The translations under genes and the position numbers were made by a program. Shown here in pieces: positions 29,707 to 37,986 of a stretch of 64,000 nucleotides of DNA. The DNA is from Actinomycetota bacterium (GTDB lineage: Bacteria > Actinomycetota > Acidimicrobiia > IMCC26256 > VFJJ01), in NCBI GenBank assembly GCA_009886115.1, contig VFJJ01000051.1, positions 105,715-169,714 of the forward strand. The letters run 5' to 3'. Every line of letters starts with the position of its first letter. Within the stretch, counting starts at the first letter, position 1. A model generated the notes under the pieces. It saw only the letters and a program-made list of their open reading frames with translations, was not told the origin of the DNA and did no database searches.

Positions 29707-30516
29707 TCAGCGGTTGCAGGTGCCGAGGTCGACGGGGATCTGGGCGCCGGTCGTACGACGACCGTCGTCGCTGGCCAACCACAGCACGGCCGACGACACG
29801 TCGTCGGGCTCCATGAACGTGTGCGGCAACGTGTTCATGAACACCGGCCCCAGGGTCTCAGCCTCGGCCGCGATGAGCGCCATGAGCCCGGGGACGTCGC
29901 CCATCGCCGTATTGACACCGGCGGGATGGATGCTGTTGACCCGGATGTCGTAGCGCCCGAGCTCGTTGGCGAGGCCCCGGCAGATGCCGACCACACCGTG
30001 CTTGGCCGCCGTGTAGTGGAGCGTGAAGGGCTGGCCCTTGATGCCGGCGCTGGAGCTGATGAGGATGATCGAGCCGCCCTGGCCCTGGCGGATCAGGTGC
30101 GGCACCGTCGCCTTGACCGTGTGGAAGACGCCGGTGAGGTTCACGTCGAGCACCGACTGCCATTCCTCGGTGGTGATCTCCCAGGCGTGGCCCCAGGCCA
30201 GGATTCCGGCGTTGGCGACGACGATGTCGATGCGGCCCAGCTGTGCCATGGCGTCGGCAGCCAGCGCCTCGAGGGCGGCCAGGTCGCGCACGTCGACCTG
30301 ACGGGCGATGACCCGGCGATCGTGCTCCTCGACCCGACGGGCCGTCTCGGCCAGGTCGTCGAGGGTGCTCGGCCCGACCATGTTGTGCTCGACCGGTCCG
30401 CAGACGTCGCTCACCACGATGTCGGCGCCCTCGGAGGCGAGTCTCACGGCATGGGCCCGGCCCTGTCCCCGTGCCCCGCCCGTGATGAACGCGACCTTGC
30501 CCGTCAAACGACCCAT
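29707..30516 (-). CDS. Mycofactocin-type SDR oxidoreductase
   Basis: 269 residues. SDR with cofactor loop GGARGQGRAHA (about residues 13-23), VVANAGIL, active-site Ser in ILISSSAGIKG and YTAAKHG (Tyr/Lys). The inserted DVCGPVEHNMVGPSTLDDL stretch after strand 2 is typical of the group of SDRs linked to the redox peptide mycofactocin, in which the nicotinamide stays bound. It converts an unknown alcohol/ketone. The gene for mycofactocin itself is not in the window. Divergent from the secreted-protein gene at 30612 across a strong inverted repeat. Confidence 0.88.
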   Translation of the reverse strand: MGRLTGKVAFITGGARGQGRAHAVRLASEGADIVVSDVCGPVEHNMVGPSTLDDLAETARRVEEHDRRVIARQVDVRDLAALEALAADAMAQLGRIDIVVANAGILAWGHAWEITTEEWQSVLDVNLTGVFHTVKATVPHLIRQGQGGSIILISSSAGIKGQPFTLHYTAAKHGVVGICRGLANELGRYDIRVNSIHPAGVNTAMGDVPGLMALIAAEAETLGPVFMNTLPHTFMEPDDVSSAVLWLASDDGRRTTGAQIPVDLGTCNR

Positions 30517-30548
30517 CGCCCGTCCCCTCGTCCGCCTTGCCGTGAGCG

Positions 30549-30606
30549 AACTCTAGAGTCCGAGGCCGGTGCTCCCGGCCTCGGACGGCGCCGGCCACCT
30601 AGAGTT
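30549..30606. promoter_or_regulatory. Nested inverted repeat between divergent genes
   Basis: Inner perfect 12-bp arms GTCCGAGGCCGG (30558-30569) and CCGGCCTCGGAC (30575-30586) with a 5-base loop, inside outer arms AACTCTA (30549-30555) and TAGAGTT (30600-30606). It lies before both start codons (30516 and 30612), so an operator or an attenuating hairpin is possible. Confidence 0.6.
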
Positions 30607-30611
30607 CAGCC

Positions 30612-31829
30612 GTGCGTCGACGGCTCTCGCTCACCTGTGCAGCCTGGGTAGCCCTGGCTGCGGTCGTCCGTGTCGGGGCGGTTCCTGCCGAGCGGTGCCC
30701 GACGGTCGACGTGGCCGGGTTGCGTTCGAGCGCCGAGGCCGCCGCGGCGTGGATCGAGGCCGCCCAGGCCGACGACGGCACCTACGTGTACGAGTACGAC
30801 CGGGGCACCGGCGAGGTGATCGCCGGCTACAACGTCGTGCGCCACGCCGGCGTCACCATGTCGCTGTACCAGTACGCCGCTGCCGGCAACGACGCCATCC
30901 TGCCCGCGGCCGACCGCGGCCTCGACTGGATGCTCGAGCGCCTCGTGCGCCAGCGCGATTTCGCGGCGTTCGCCCCGCCCGGCGAGGACGCCAAGCTCGG
31001 GGCCTCGGCGTTGCTGCTCGCCGGTCTCGCCTACCGCCGCGACGCGACGGGCGACACGCTCTACGACGACCTGATGCGCGAGGTCGGTCGCTTCTTCCTG
31101 GCCCTGCAACGCGACGACGGCGGTTTCCTCGCCTACTGGGACCCCGACGTGGCCGCTCCCGTCCCCGAGCTCACATCGCTGTACTCGACGGGCGAGGCGT
31201 TCTTCGGCTTGGCCATGCTGCACAACCGCTTCCCGGGCGAAGGCTGGGACGTCGCCACCCGGCGGGCCGCGCACTACGTGGCCACCGATCGCGACGAGGA
31301 CGAGGGCCAACGCCTGGGGCCGTGGGCAGACCAGTGGTCGGCCTACGCCCTCGACGAGATGAAGACCTGGCCGCTCACCGACACCGATGTGGCTTACGCC
31401 CGCAGGCTCGCCGCCCGGTTCGGGTTCTACACACGCGGCGAGGCACAAAAGCGCGAGAGCTGGCCGCAGCGGCACATCCGGCTGGAGCCCGCCCGTGGCG
31501 CCGGGTTCGGGACCGTCGTCGAGGGCGTCACCTCGCTGTGGCGCCTGGCTGCAGTCGAGCCGCGTCTGGCCGATCTCGAGGCGCCGCTCGCCGAGCGGGC
31601 CCGGTGCTCGGCCGGCATCACGGCCTCCCGACAGCTCGACGCCACCGATGCCGTCCGATGGCCCGCCGCCGACCCGGCGCTCATCGACGGCGCCTGGTAC
31701 GACGGAGATCGAACCCGCATGGATGACCAGCAGCACGCCCTCTCGGGGCTCATTCGCACCGAGGCCGTCCTCACCGCTGTCGACGCGTTCGCCGCCGGCG
31801 CCTCCTCCCCCGTCATGGAGCATTCGTGA
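30612..31829 (+). CDS. Secreted protein with six-hairpin (alpha/alpha-toroid) features
   Basis: 405 residues, GTG start. A signal peptide (RRRLSLTCAAWVALAAVVRV, with cleavage near AVPAERC) leads to a helical repeat domain. Repeated hairpins with DGTYVYEYDRGTGEVI (about residues 57-72), LQRDDGGFLAYWDPD and DQQHALSGL resemble the toroid folds of glycoside hydrolases and prenyltransferase-like proteins, with acidic residues in the turns. Catalysis cannot be assigned. It overlaps the following membrane-protein gene by four bases, so they are co-translated and may work together. Confidence 0.75.
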   Translation: MRRRLSLTCAAWVALAAVVRVGAVPAERCPTVDVAGLRSSAEAAAAWIEAAQADDGTYVYEYDRGTGEVIAGYNVVRHAGVTMSLYQYAAAGNDAILPAADRGLDWMLERLVRQRDFAAFAPPGEDAKLGASALLLAGLAYRRDATGDTLYDDLMREVGRFFLALQRDDGGFLAYWDPDVAAPVPELTSLYSTGEAFFGLAMLHNRFPGEGWDVATRRAAHYVATDRDEDEGQRLGPWADQWSAYALDEMKTWPLTDTDVAYARRLAARFGFYTRGEAQKRESWPQRHIRLEPARGAGFGTVVEGVTSLWRLAAVEPRLADLEAPLAERARCSAGITASRQLDATDAVRWPAADPALIDGAWYDGDRTRMDDQQHALSGLIRTEAVLTAVDAFAAGASSPVMEHS

Positions 31830-32443
31830 ACACGTTGCGGCTCATCGTCTTCCTGCTCGCGGTGGCGAATCCGTTCCACTCGGCGGCCCTGCTCGCACCC
31901 GGGCTGCTCGGCTCCGAACGGGGTACGCGCCTCCGGGTGGTGGGGATCGGCGCCGCCGTGGCCGCCGCGGTGGCGATCGTGCTGGCGCTCGTCGCCGACG
32001 ACGTGCTCGACGCGCTCGACGTCACGTCGCCCACGTTCCGCTTGGGGGCCGGGGTGGTGATCGCCGCCACCGGGGTGCGATCGGCGCTGATCGCACCGAA
32101 GCCGTGGGCCGAGGGGTTGCGCGGCGGGCGCCTGAGCATGCTCGTGCCCGTGGCCTTCCCGGTGCTGTTCACGCCCGAGCTCGCCGTCGCCTCGGTGAGC
32201 TACAGCGCCGACCGCGGGACCGGCGCCACCGTCGTGGCCATCGCCGTGGCACTCGCGGTCTTCGCCGGGCTGGCCGTCACCGGCGCCGGATGGAGCGCGA
32301 GCGCGGTGGCCACACCGGACGGCTCGGCCTCCCCCGGCGCTCGTCGGGCCGACCCGTGGCTCGGCGCCGCCGGTCGGGTGATGGGCGCTCTCGCCGTGGT
32401 GCTCGGCATCGCGCTCGTGGTTGACGGCATCTTCGACGTGTGA
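31826..32443 (+). CDS. MarC-like integral membrane protein
   Basis: 205 residues, GTG start overlapping the previous stop by four bases. Six hydrophobic spans, with the MarC/NAAT feature of a polar-bracketed reentrant sequence in MLVPVAFPVLFTPEL (about residues 111-125) and AVANPFHSAALLAPG near the start (the family has N-P in the first span). MarC proteins are of uncertain function and not proven drug pumps. Its tight coupling with a secreted helical protein suggests a membrane partner for it. Confidence 0.7.
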   Translation: MNTLRLIVFLLAVANPFHSAALLAPGLLGSERGTRLRVVGIGAAVAAAVAIVLALVADDVLDALDVTSPTFRLGAGVVIAATGVRSALIAPKPWAEGLRGGRLSMLVPVAFPVLFTPELAVASVSYSADRGTGATVVAIAVALAVFAGLAVTGAGWSASAVATPDGSASPGARRADPWLGAAGRVMGALAVVLGIALVVDGIFDV

Positions 32444-32461
32444 CAGCGCAACGCTCGTGGT

Positions 32462-32496
32462 GGCGTGGGCCTATCGCGGCTCGTCGGCGTGGGCCT
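32462..32496. repeat. 11-bp direct repeat across a stop codon
   Basis: GGCGTGGGCCT at 32462-32472 and again at 32486-32496. The stop of the small minus-strand gene (32471-32473) lies at the junction of the first copy. Confidence 0.6.
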
Positions 32497-32806
32497 GCAG
32501 CTCCTCAACCACGGCGGCACCATCGGCCCGATCGGCGAACCACACCACCCAGGTCCCGTCGGCGACCTCGATCTCGGCCTGGGCCCTGATCCGCCCGCGG
32601 CGGCGTACCGAGACGACCTCGCCCCAGGCGGAGCCCAGCGCCAACCCGTCGCTCGTGAAGTACCAGCCCCGCTCGCACAGCACCAGCTCGCCGTCGCGGA
32701 CGTGCCCGGTGAGCGCACCCCGCGCCGACGTCCAGGTTCGCGAGCTGCCGAGCTCGCGCCGCATGCGCTGGTCGACGGCGGCGTCGGGAGGCGGGGCGTC
32801 ATGCAC
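32471..32806 (-). CDS. Small PH-like hypothetical protein
   Basis: 111 residues, no signal peptide or membrane span. A run of short beta strands (LVLCERGWYFTSDGLALG, then EVVSVRRRGRI) ending in a helix (GAAVVEELQAHADE) has the shape of bacterial PH-like domains, where the WY/F residues pack in the barrel. No known function. It is alone between convergent and same-strand genes, 83 bases ahead of gcvT. Confidence 0.6.
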   Translation of the reverse strand: MHDAPPPDAAVDQRMRRELGSSRTWTSARGALTGHVRDGELVLCERGWYFTSDGLALGSAWGEVVSVRRRGRIRAQAEIEVADGTWVVWFADRADGAAVVEELQAHADEPR

Positions 32807-32890
32807 GGCGCCCAGCGCTCCCTGCGCGCTCGGGGTTCTCCGTGCTCTCAGCGCTCTGGGGTCTCGCCGGGCTCATTGGTTTCGGCGGTC

Positions 32891-34000
32891 TCAGCGGGCC
32901 AGGAACGGGGGCGTGACGACGGTGGCCCGGCTGGGGCGGCCCCGGATGTCGACCGCCACCTCGGCGCCGGGCTCGATCGCGGGGTCGAGCAGGGCCAAGG
33001 CGATGGCCCGTTCGAGCGTGGGAGAGAAGCTGCCCGAGGTCACCCGTCCGACCTCGCGGCCGTCGAGGTTCACGAGATAGCCGTCACGCGCCGCCTGGCG
33101 TCCTTCCAGCACGAGCCCGCGCAGCCGCCGCTTCACCCCGCGTTCCTTCTCGGCGGCCAAGGCCTCACGGCCCCGAAACGGACCCTTGTCCCATCGGACG
33201 ACCCACCCCAGGCCGGCCTGCAGTGGCGTGATCCCCGGTCCCAGCTCGTGGCCGTGCAACGGATAGCCCATCTCGAGCCGAAGCGTGTCGCGTGCACCGA
33301 GCCCGGCGGGCGCGAGCCCGGCTGCGATCAACGCGTCCCACAGCCCCTCGGCGAGAGCCGTGGGCACCGCCACCTCGACGCCGTCCTCGCCCGTGTAACC
33401 CGTTCCCCCCACCAGCAGCTCGGCGCCGTTCCACACCACGGTGGCCACCCGGTTGCGCCCGACCTCGGCGGCGGCCGGTGACACCGACGCCAGGCGTCGC
33501 CGGGCTTCGGGCCCCTGCACGGCGATGACGGCACGCGTCGGCGTCACGTCGGTCACCTCGGTCGCCTCCGACGGCCCGATCGCCTCGCGGAAGGCGGCGA
33601 GGGCCGGACCGGTGTTCGAGGCGTTCGGCATGACCCAGAAATCACCGTCGGGACGCCACCAGACGATGATGTCGTCGACGACGTGCGCGTCTTCGGGGTC
33701 GAGGAGGTGTGTGTACTGGGCCTGACCGGGGCCGATCCGGTGCAGGTCGTTGGTGAGCAGGCGCTGGAGCGCATCGAGCGCTCCCGGCCCGGCGACGTGG
33801 AGCGTGCCCAGGTGCGACACGTCGAACACGACCCCGTCCGAGCGGCATGCCCGGTGCTCGTCGAGCACACCGGTGTAGTGGATGGGCATCTCCCATCCGC
33901 CGAAGGCCGCCATCTTGGCCCCGAGCGCCCGATGTCGACCGTCGAGCGGCGATCGTCGGAGACCGGTCTCGACGCCGATGCTCGCTCGATCGGGACTCAC
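32891..34000 (-). CDS. gcvT: Glycine cleavage system T protein (aminomethyltransferase)
   Basis: 369 residues from GTG 34000, chosen because it follows the stop of the upstream gene by 10 bases; a longer open frame upstream has no family match. Family marks: MAAFGGWEMPIHYTG near the start, FDVSHLGTLHVAG, QAQYTHLLDPEDAHVVDDI with the folate-binding Asp, and TGYTGEDGVEV. It takes the aminomethyl group from the GcvH lipoamide to tetrahydrofolate. It belongs to the same gene block as gcvH (3.4 kb upstream), but gcvP (the P subunit) is not in the window. The usual GcvT length is about 360-370. Confidence 0.93.
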   Translation of the reverse strand: MSPDRASIGVETGLRRSPLDGRHRALGAKMAAFGGWEMPIHYTGVLDEHRACRSDGVVFDVSHLGTLHVAGPGALDALQRLLTNDLHRIGPGQAQYTHLLDPEDAHVVDDIIVWWRPDGDFWVMPNASNTGPALAAFREAIGPSEATEVTDVTPTRAVIAVQGPEARRRLASVSPAAAEVGRNRVATVVWNGAELLVGGTGYTGEDGVEVAVPTALAEGLWDALIAAGLAPAGLGARDTLRLEMGYPLHGHELGPGITPLQAGLGWVVRWDKGPFRGREALAAEKERGVKRRLRGLVLEGRQAARDGYLVNLDGREVGRVTSGSFSPTLERAIALALLDPAIEPGAEVAVDIRGRPSRATVVTPPFLAR

Positions 34001-34010
34001 GCCTGCGTGC

Positions 34011-34490
34011 TCAGCGCTCGATCGGCCCGGCCGGAGCCAGCGCTGCCACCCGATGCAACGGCCGGTCGGGCACGGGGGCGCCGTCGAGACCGTAGGTGGC
34101 AAGAAGATGCAGGTAGTCGCGTTGATACAGGAGCTTCACGTCGATGCCGTAGAGCTCGCGGACCCTGCGGACCTTGCGGTTCTTCTTGGTGACCAGGTTC
34201 TGGTTCAAGGTCGTGATCTCGACGTACAGATCGTGCAACGGCAGGTAGAAGTCGGGCGTGAACGCCTGGGTGGCGTGACCGAAGCAGTCGAGCTCGAGGT
34301 CGAAGGTTCTCGGCTCGTACTCCCAGGCCACGCCGTAGAAATCGAGCAGGGCCGCGAACTGTCGCTCGGAGGCGTGAGCGAACCGGACGCCACGGTACGA
34401 GGTGAGCTCGGCATCACCGGCGCCCTCGCTGGCGACCACCGCAAGAAGCGGAGGCTGCGGAGACCGCACAGGCTGCGGATCGCAGCTCAC
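34011..34490 (-). CDS. Hypothetical PD-(D/E)XK-like protein
   Basis: 159 residues. A restriction-endonuclease-like core can be seen: helix with an acidic SERQFAALLDFYGVAWEYEP, PDFYLP (Asp), then DLYVEITTLNQNL (Glu, with Thr in place of the usual Lys) and a basic TKKNRKVRRVRELYGIDVKL, ending in QRDYLHLL. This layout occurs in many PD-(D/E)XK families, and the lost lysine could mean an inactive or Lys-shifted variant. The gene is sandwiched tightly between gcvT (10 bases) and the MerR gene (10 bases), so it is in the same transcript. Function not known. Confidence 0.65.
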   Translation of the reverse strand: MSCDPQPVRSPQPPLLAVVASEGAGDAELTSYRGVRFAHASERQFAALLDFYGVAWEYEPRTFDLELDCFGHATQAFTPDFYLPLHDLYVEITTLNQNLVTKKNRKVRRVRELYGIDVKLLYQRDYLHLLATYGLDGAPVPDRPLHRVAALAPAGPIER

Positions 34491-34500
34491 CGGCGCCCGC

Positions 34501-35022
34501 TCACGAACCCGCCGCCCGGGGTGCGCGACCCGAGGTGCGCTGGCCCCGGGGGACCACGTAGTCGGAGACGACCGGGGCCTCGGCCGCGACCGGTGCGAAC
34601 TCGACGATCGAGGCGTCGAGCTCCTGCTTGACGCTGCCGAGCGGCACGATGTTGAGCACGCCCTGGCCCTGGCGGACGAGATCGATGAGCTCCTCGCCCG
34701 TGCGGGCCAGCACCGATCTCGTTCCGTTGATCACGAGGTTGGCGCTGGCGACGTCGGAACCCAGGTTGTCGCGCAGGTAGTCGATGACCTTGCGGACGCT
34801 CTGCAGCGACAGGCCACCGTCGAGGAGGCTCTTGATGACCTTGAGCTCGACCAGGTCGGTGTAGGAGTACAGCCGCTGGGTTCCGCTGCCGTGGGCCTGG
34901 GCCAGCGACGGGCACACCAGCTCGGTGCGTGTCCAGTGGTCGAGCTGGCGGTAGGTGATCCCCACGATCTTGCACACCTGGGGACCGCGAAAGCCCTCGG
35001 TGACGTCGGGGCCGATGGTCAT
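34501..35022 (-). CDS. MerR-family transcription regulator (Rv1830-like)
   Basis: 173 residues. The N-terminal winged helix of MerR is visible: GFRGPQVCKIVGITYRQLDH, WTRTELV, RLYSYTDLVELKVIKSLLDG (residues about 10-72), followed by a helix (LSLQSVRKVIDYLRD) and a C-terminal domain with a QGQGVLNIVPLG segment. The order bfn-then-MerR matches Rv1829-Rv1830 in Mycobacterium. Targets unknown; regulation of C1 or division genes is a guess. ATG 35022; a putative operator is upstream at 35107. Confidence 0.85.
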   Translation of the reverse strand: MTIGPDVTEGFRGPQVCKIVGITYRQLDHWTRTELVCPSLAQAHGSGTQRLYSYTDLVELKVIKSLLDGGLSLQSVRKVIDYLRDNLGSDVASANLVINGTRSVLARTGEELIDLVRQGQGVLNIVPLGSVKQELDASIVEFAPVAAEAPVVSDYVVPRGQRTSGRAPRAAGS

Positions 35023-35106
35023 GGTTGGCGCTCCCTGAGACGCCGGGGAGCCCGCGCCCCCCTCGGGACGGCACTCGCTGCCGGCAGCGGCTCACACCGC
35101 CGTAGT

Positions 35107-35127
35107 TACGTTCGTGTGAGGAACATA
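35107..35127. promoter_or_regulatory. Possible inverted-repeat operator ahead of the MerR gene
   Basis: TACGTTC (35107-35113) and GAACATA (35121-35127) are inverted copies with one mismatch and 7 bases between them. Position (about 85 bases before the MerR start) fits an operator. The spacing is not the classic MerR one, so it is only a candidate. Confidence 0.35.
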
Positions 35128-35284
35128 CGCTGGCAACCGGCGCCGGTCAACGTTTGTTTCTGGCACATCCCTGCCCTCCGGGACAAGGCGCTGCTCTTGT
35201 GCCGCCTCCAAGTGCCTTTGGCACGTCGGCGACGAATTCGGGACCTCGCTGCGCTCGGCGAAGGGCACGGTCAAAAGCTCAAGC

Positions 35285-35773
35285 TCAGGTGGCGAAGTCC
35301 TCGGGGCGAACCTGGTCGAGGAACTCGCGGAACTCCGCGACCTGCTCCTCTTCGTCGTCCTTGTCGAAGATCACCCCGGCCTCTTCGAGCACGGCATCCT
35401 CGGCGAAGATCGGCACCTGCTCGTCGAAGCGCACAGCCAAGGCGATGGCGTCGGAGGGTCGCGACGACACCCGGTGCACGGTGCCGCTGGCATCGAGCAT
35501 CTCGAGCTCGGCGTAGAACGTGCCCTCGCGCAGCTCAGTGATGACGACCTTCTGCATCGAGATCCCCAACCCATCGAGCACGTTCTTGAACAGATCGTGC
35601 GTCATCGGCCGCGGGGTGTCCATCTCGTTCAGCGCGAAGACGATCGCCGTCGCCTCGGGATTGCCGATGAAGATCGGGAGGTGACGGCCACCATCGCCGT
35701 CCTCTCGGAGGAGGACCATCGGCTGGTTCGTGGGGACCTCGACTCGTACTCCGACGAGCGTCAACCTGATCAC
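35285..35773 (-). CDS. Bifunctional nuclease family protein (DUF151)
   Basis: 162 residues, GTG start overlapping the hpt stop by four bases. The DUF151 signature is complete: LREDGDGGRHLPIFIGNPEA near residue 23, MTHDLFKNVLDGLG (about 57-70) and VSSRPSDAIALAVRFDEQVPIF. An acidic stretch ends the chain (DKDDEEEQVAEFREFLDQV). Family members show DNase/RNase activity in plants and bacteria in vitro; role here unknown. Matches Rv1829 in the mycobacterial garA neighbourhood. Confidence 0.92.
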   Translation of the reverse strand: MIRLTLVGVRVEVPTNQPMVLLREDGDGGRHLPIFIGNPEATAIVFALNEMDTPRPMTHDLFKNVLDGLGISMQKVVITELREGTFYAELEMLDASGTVHRVSSRPSDAIALAVRFDEQVPIFAEDAVLEEAGVIFDKDDEEEQVAEFREFLDQVRPEDFAT

Positions 35774-36453
35774 GGCGCAACCCCCGGCTTCGACACTCCC
35801 ACCCTAGCACCGAGCTCCTCGGGGCGGGCCGCGAGATCGGAAGCGGGATCGGCGACATGGTCACGGCCACGAAGCCCGAGGGGCGCTTGGGGGAGCAGCG
35901 TCGCGACGTGCGCTCGTGGATCACTGCGAAGGGAGCGGATGTCGCAGGCGAGGACGTGATCGAGGGTCTGGTACAGACCCTGGTAGCCGAGCCCGTAGCC
36001 GAGGAGGAACTCGTCGCCGATCTCGTGGCCCACATATCGCAGCTCGATCGGTAGGAGTCGTCGCCGCCGTCGGTCGAAGAGCAGGCACAGCTCGATCTGG
36101 TGCGGGTCCCGGAGCCGGAGCTGGCGGACGAGGAAGTCGGCGGTGAGCCCGGTGTCGGCGATCACGTCGACCAGCACCACCGTCCGTCCCTCGATCACGA
36201 GGTCGAGATCCTTGAGCAGCCGGACCCGGCCCGAGTCGGGAGCGAAACGTGAGATTGCCAGGAAGTCGACCTCGACCGGAACCGTCATCGCCCGGAGCAG
36301 GTCGGCCATGAGCATCAGCGCTCCGTCGAGCACGCCGACGAGCACGACACCGTCGGGATGGTCACGACCGATCTCTGCGGCGAGCCGGGCCACGGTGCTC
36401 TGGAGCTCAGCGGCGCTGAGCAACGACGGGGCCGGGACGGCGCTCACGGTCAC
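35770..36453 (-). CDS. hpt: Hypoxanthine-type phosphoribosyltransferase
   Basis: 227 residues, start overlapping the ftsR stop by four bases. PRPP-binding loop VLVDVIADTGLTADFL (about residues 112-127; canonical DDIxDTGxT), with the flexible-loop and DGVVLVGVLDGALMLMADLL core upstream. It has a longer tail (about 40 residues) than usual Hpt (about 180-200). It would salvage hypoxanthine/guanine to IMP/GMP. The gene is not normally inside the garA-ftsR-bfn block of mycobacteria, so here it seems to have been inserted or retained between ftsR and bfn. Confidence 0.85.
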   Translation of the reverse strand: MTVSAVPAPSLLSAAELQSTVARLAAEIGRDHPDGVVLVGVLDGALMLMADLLRAMTVPVEVDFLAISRFAPDSGRVRLLKDLDLVIEGRTVVLVDVIADTGLTADFLVRQLRLRDPHQIELCLLFDRRRRRLLPIELRYVGHEIGDEFLLGYGLGYQGLYQTLDHVLACDIRSLRSDPRAHVATLLPQAPLGLRGRDHVADPASDLAARPEELGARVGVSKPGVAP

Positions 36454-37415
36454 TCGTCGAACGCGCCCTGCAGCGCGGCTCGAAGCATCGCCGTGCGCAA
36501 GGCCCGGCCGAGGCGAGCAAGCTCGGCCACGGTCTCCTGGGCCTGCCGGCGAGCCCTGGGGTTGCGCTGCTTGAGGAGCGGCATGACCACCGTTTCGTAG
36601 AGCGCGGCCTCCCGCTCTGCGAAGTGCTTGTACATCTTGAGGTGCCGCGCTTCGATGCCGTGCCGGGCGAAGGACCGGGCCAGGTGGGCCACCGTGAGGG
36701 CGTCCTCGTCGAACAGGCCCGCCGCGTCGTCGTCGAGCGCGCGGGGAAGCAGCCCGTGCGATTCGAGGTCGAGGATGTCGGCCTCCTTCAGGCCGCTGCG
36801 CCGGGCCAGCTCGCTTCGCGTGAAGTGCGCCGCCCGATCGTCGCCGGGGATGGCCTCGCGGTCTTCGGGCTCGACCGTCAACCCGTCGACGTCGGGGGTC
36901 GTGGGCTGCGTGCCCGCGCGCCCGACCTCGGGCGCCGTCAGCACACCAGCGACACCGGCACGACTCGCGGCGCTGGTGGGAGCATCCCGCTCGATCGAAT
37001 CACCGACCGGTTGCCCGAGGGGCTGCACGACCGCCTCGACCTGCGAAGCGGGGATGCGTGCGCCGTCGGCACGCGCAGGGAGCATCGGGAGGCTCTGGAG
37101 CACCGCTCCGAGCGGCTCGCTCCATGACGGCTCACCCTCGTGATCGTCGTCGAGCTTCTCGCGGATCACCTTGAGGGGGAGGTAGTGGTCCTTCTGTTGC
37201 TGGAGGATCCACCGGAGACGTTCGACATCGGCGTCGTAGAACTTCCGGTAACCGCTCGGCGTGCGCTCGGGGGCCACGAGCCCCTGGCTCTCGAGGAACC
37301 GGATCTTCGAGATGGTGACCTCGGGAAACTCCTCACGCAGGAGGGCAAGGACCTCGCCGATCGACAGGTGCGGCTGCTCCGACACGGCTGCTCCCCCCGG
37401 GCCCTGCTCGCTCAC
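36450..37415 (-). CDS. ftsR: FtsR-type MerR regulator
   Basis: 321 residues, GTG 37415 overlapping the garA stop by four bases. N-terminal MerR winged helix (LSIGEVLALLREEFPEVTIS, then FLESQGLVAPERTPSGYRKF), a variable Ala/Pro/Asp-rich middle, and a second wing-helix-like segment (FTRSELARRSGLKEADILDL, about residues 198-217) ending in a helical C-domain. Its placement next to garA matches Rv1828 and Corynebacterium FtsR, which activates ftsZ. Conservation of the neighbours supports orthology; the target is inferred. Confidence 0.88.
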   Translation of the reverse strand: MSEQGPGGAAVSEQPHLSIGEVLALLREEFPEVTISKIRFLESQGLVAPERTPSGYRKFYDADVERLRWILQQQKDHYLPLKVIREKLDDDHEGEPSWSEPLGAVLQSLPMLPARADGARIPASQVEAVVQPLGQPVGDSIERDAPTSAASRAGVAGVLTAPEVGRAGTQPTTPDVDGLTVEPEDREAIPGDDRAAHFTRSELARRSGLKEADILDLESHGLLPRALDDDAAGLFDEDALTVAHLARSFARHGIEARHLKMYKHFAEREAALYETVVMPLLKQRNPRARRQAQETVAELARLGRALRTAMLRAALQGAFDE

Positions 37416-37891
37416 GGCGCATCCTCAGGGTTGATCGACAAGAACACGAGGCGGAAGCGACCGATCTGGATCTCGTCGCCGCTGTGGATCACGGCCTCGT
37501 CGACGCGCTCGCGGTTGACGTAGGTGCCGTTCAGCGAACCGACGTCGTGGACGACGTACACGTCGCCCGGCGTGTGCGTGATCTCGACATGGCGGCGCGA
37601 CACCGTGATGTCGTCGAGGAAGATCTCCGACTTGGGATGACGCCCCGCCTTGGTGACGAGCTGGTCGAGGACGTACGTGCTGCCGGCGTTCGGGCCGTGC
37701 CGCACGACGAGCATCCCCAGACCGTGCTGGAGCTCGTCGATGTTGATGCTGAGGTCTTCGCCGATCTCACCCTCGCCGGGATGGAACGTGATGGTCGAGT
37801 CCTCGCGCAGCTGGTGCTCGAGCGCGCTCCCGCATGCCGAGCAGAAGTGCGCATCGCCAGGATTCCGATGACCGCACTGGTGACAGAACAC
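37412..37891 (-). CDS. garA: GarA-like FHA protein with N-terminal zinc ribbon
   Basis: 159 residues from GTG 37891; longer frames upstream have no match. Residues 1-25 contain CxxC pairs (FCHQCGH and FCSACG) of a zinc ribbon that Mycobacterium GarA lacks. Next is a Ser/Thr-rich strand REDSTITFHPGE, at the place of the kinase-phosphorylated ETTS-type motif of GarA, then the FHA fold (GRHPKSEIFLDDITVSRRH, VHDVGSLNGTYVNRERV). In mycobacteria phospho-GarA binds and inhibits 2-oxoglutarate-handling enzymes. Kinase control is inferred; a phosphothreonine in DSTIT would fit. Genes gcvH (upstream) and ftsR (downstream) keep mycobacterial order. Confidence 0.85.
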   Translation of the reverse strand: MFCHQCGHRNPGDAHFCSACGSALEHQLREDSTITFHPGEGEIGEDLSINIDELQHGLGMLVVRHGPNAGSTYVLDQLVTKAGRHPKSEIFLDDITVSRRHVEITHTPGDVYVVHDVGSLNGTYVNRERVDEAVIHSGDEIQIGRFRLVFLSINPEDAP

Positions 37892-37986
37892 GACGATGAG
37901 GGTACTACCGGGCCCGGACCGTTTCGGATGACCCTGCCGCTCTGACGTCGCAGCGTCGCTCCGGTGTGTCTCGGACAGATCGACCG

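Noticed and set aside
35150-35280. Possible tRNA or small RNA in the gap before bfn
   Set aside because: A small GTGCC/GGCAC stem is present but no cloverleaf or conserved T-loop can be drawn.
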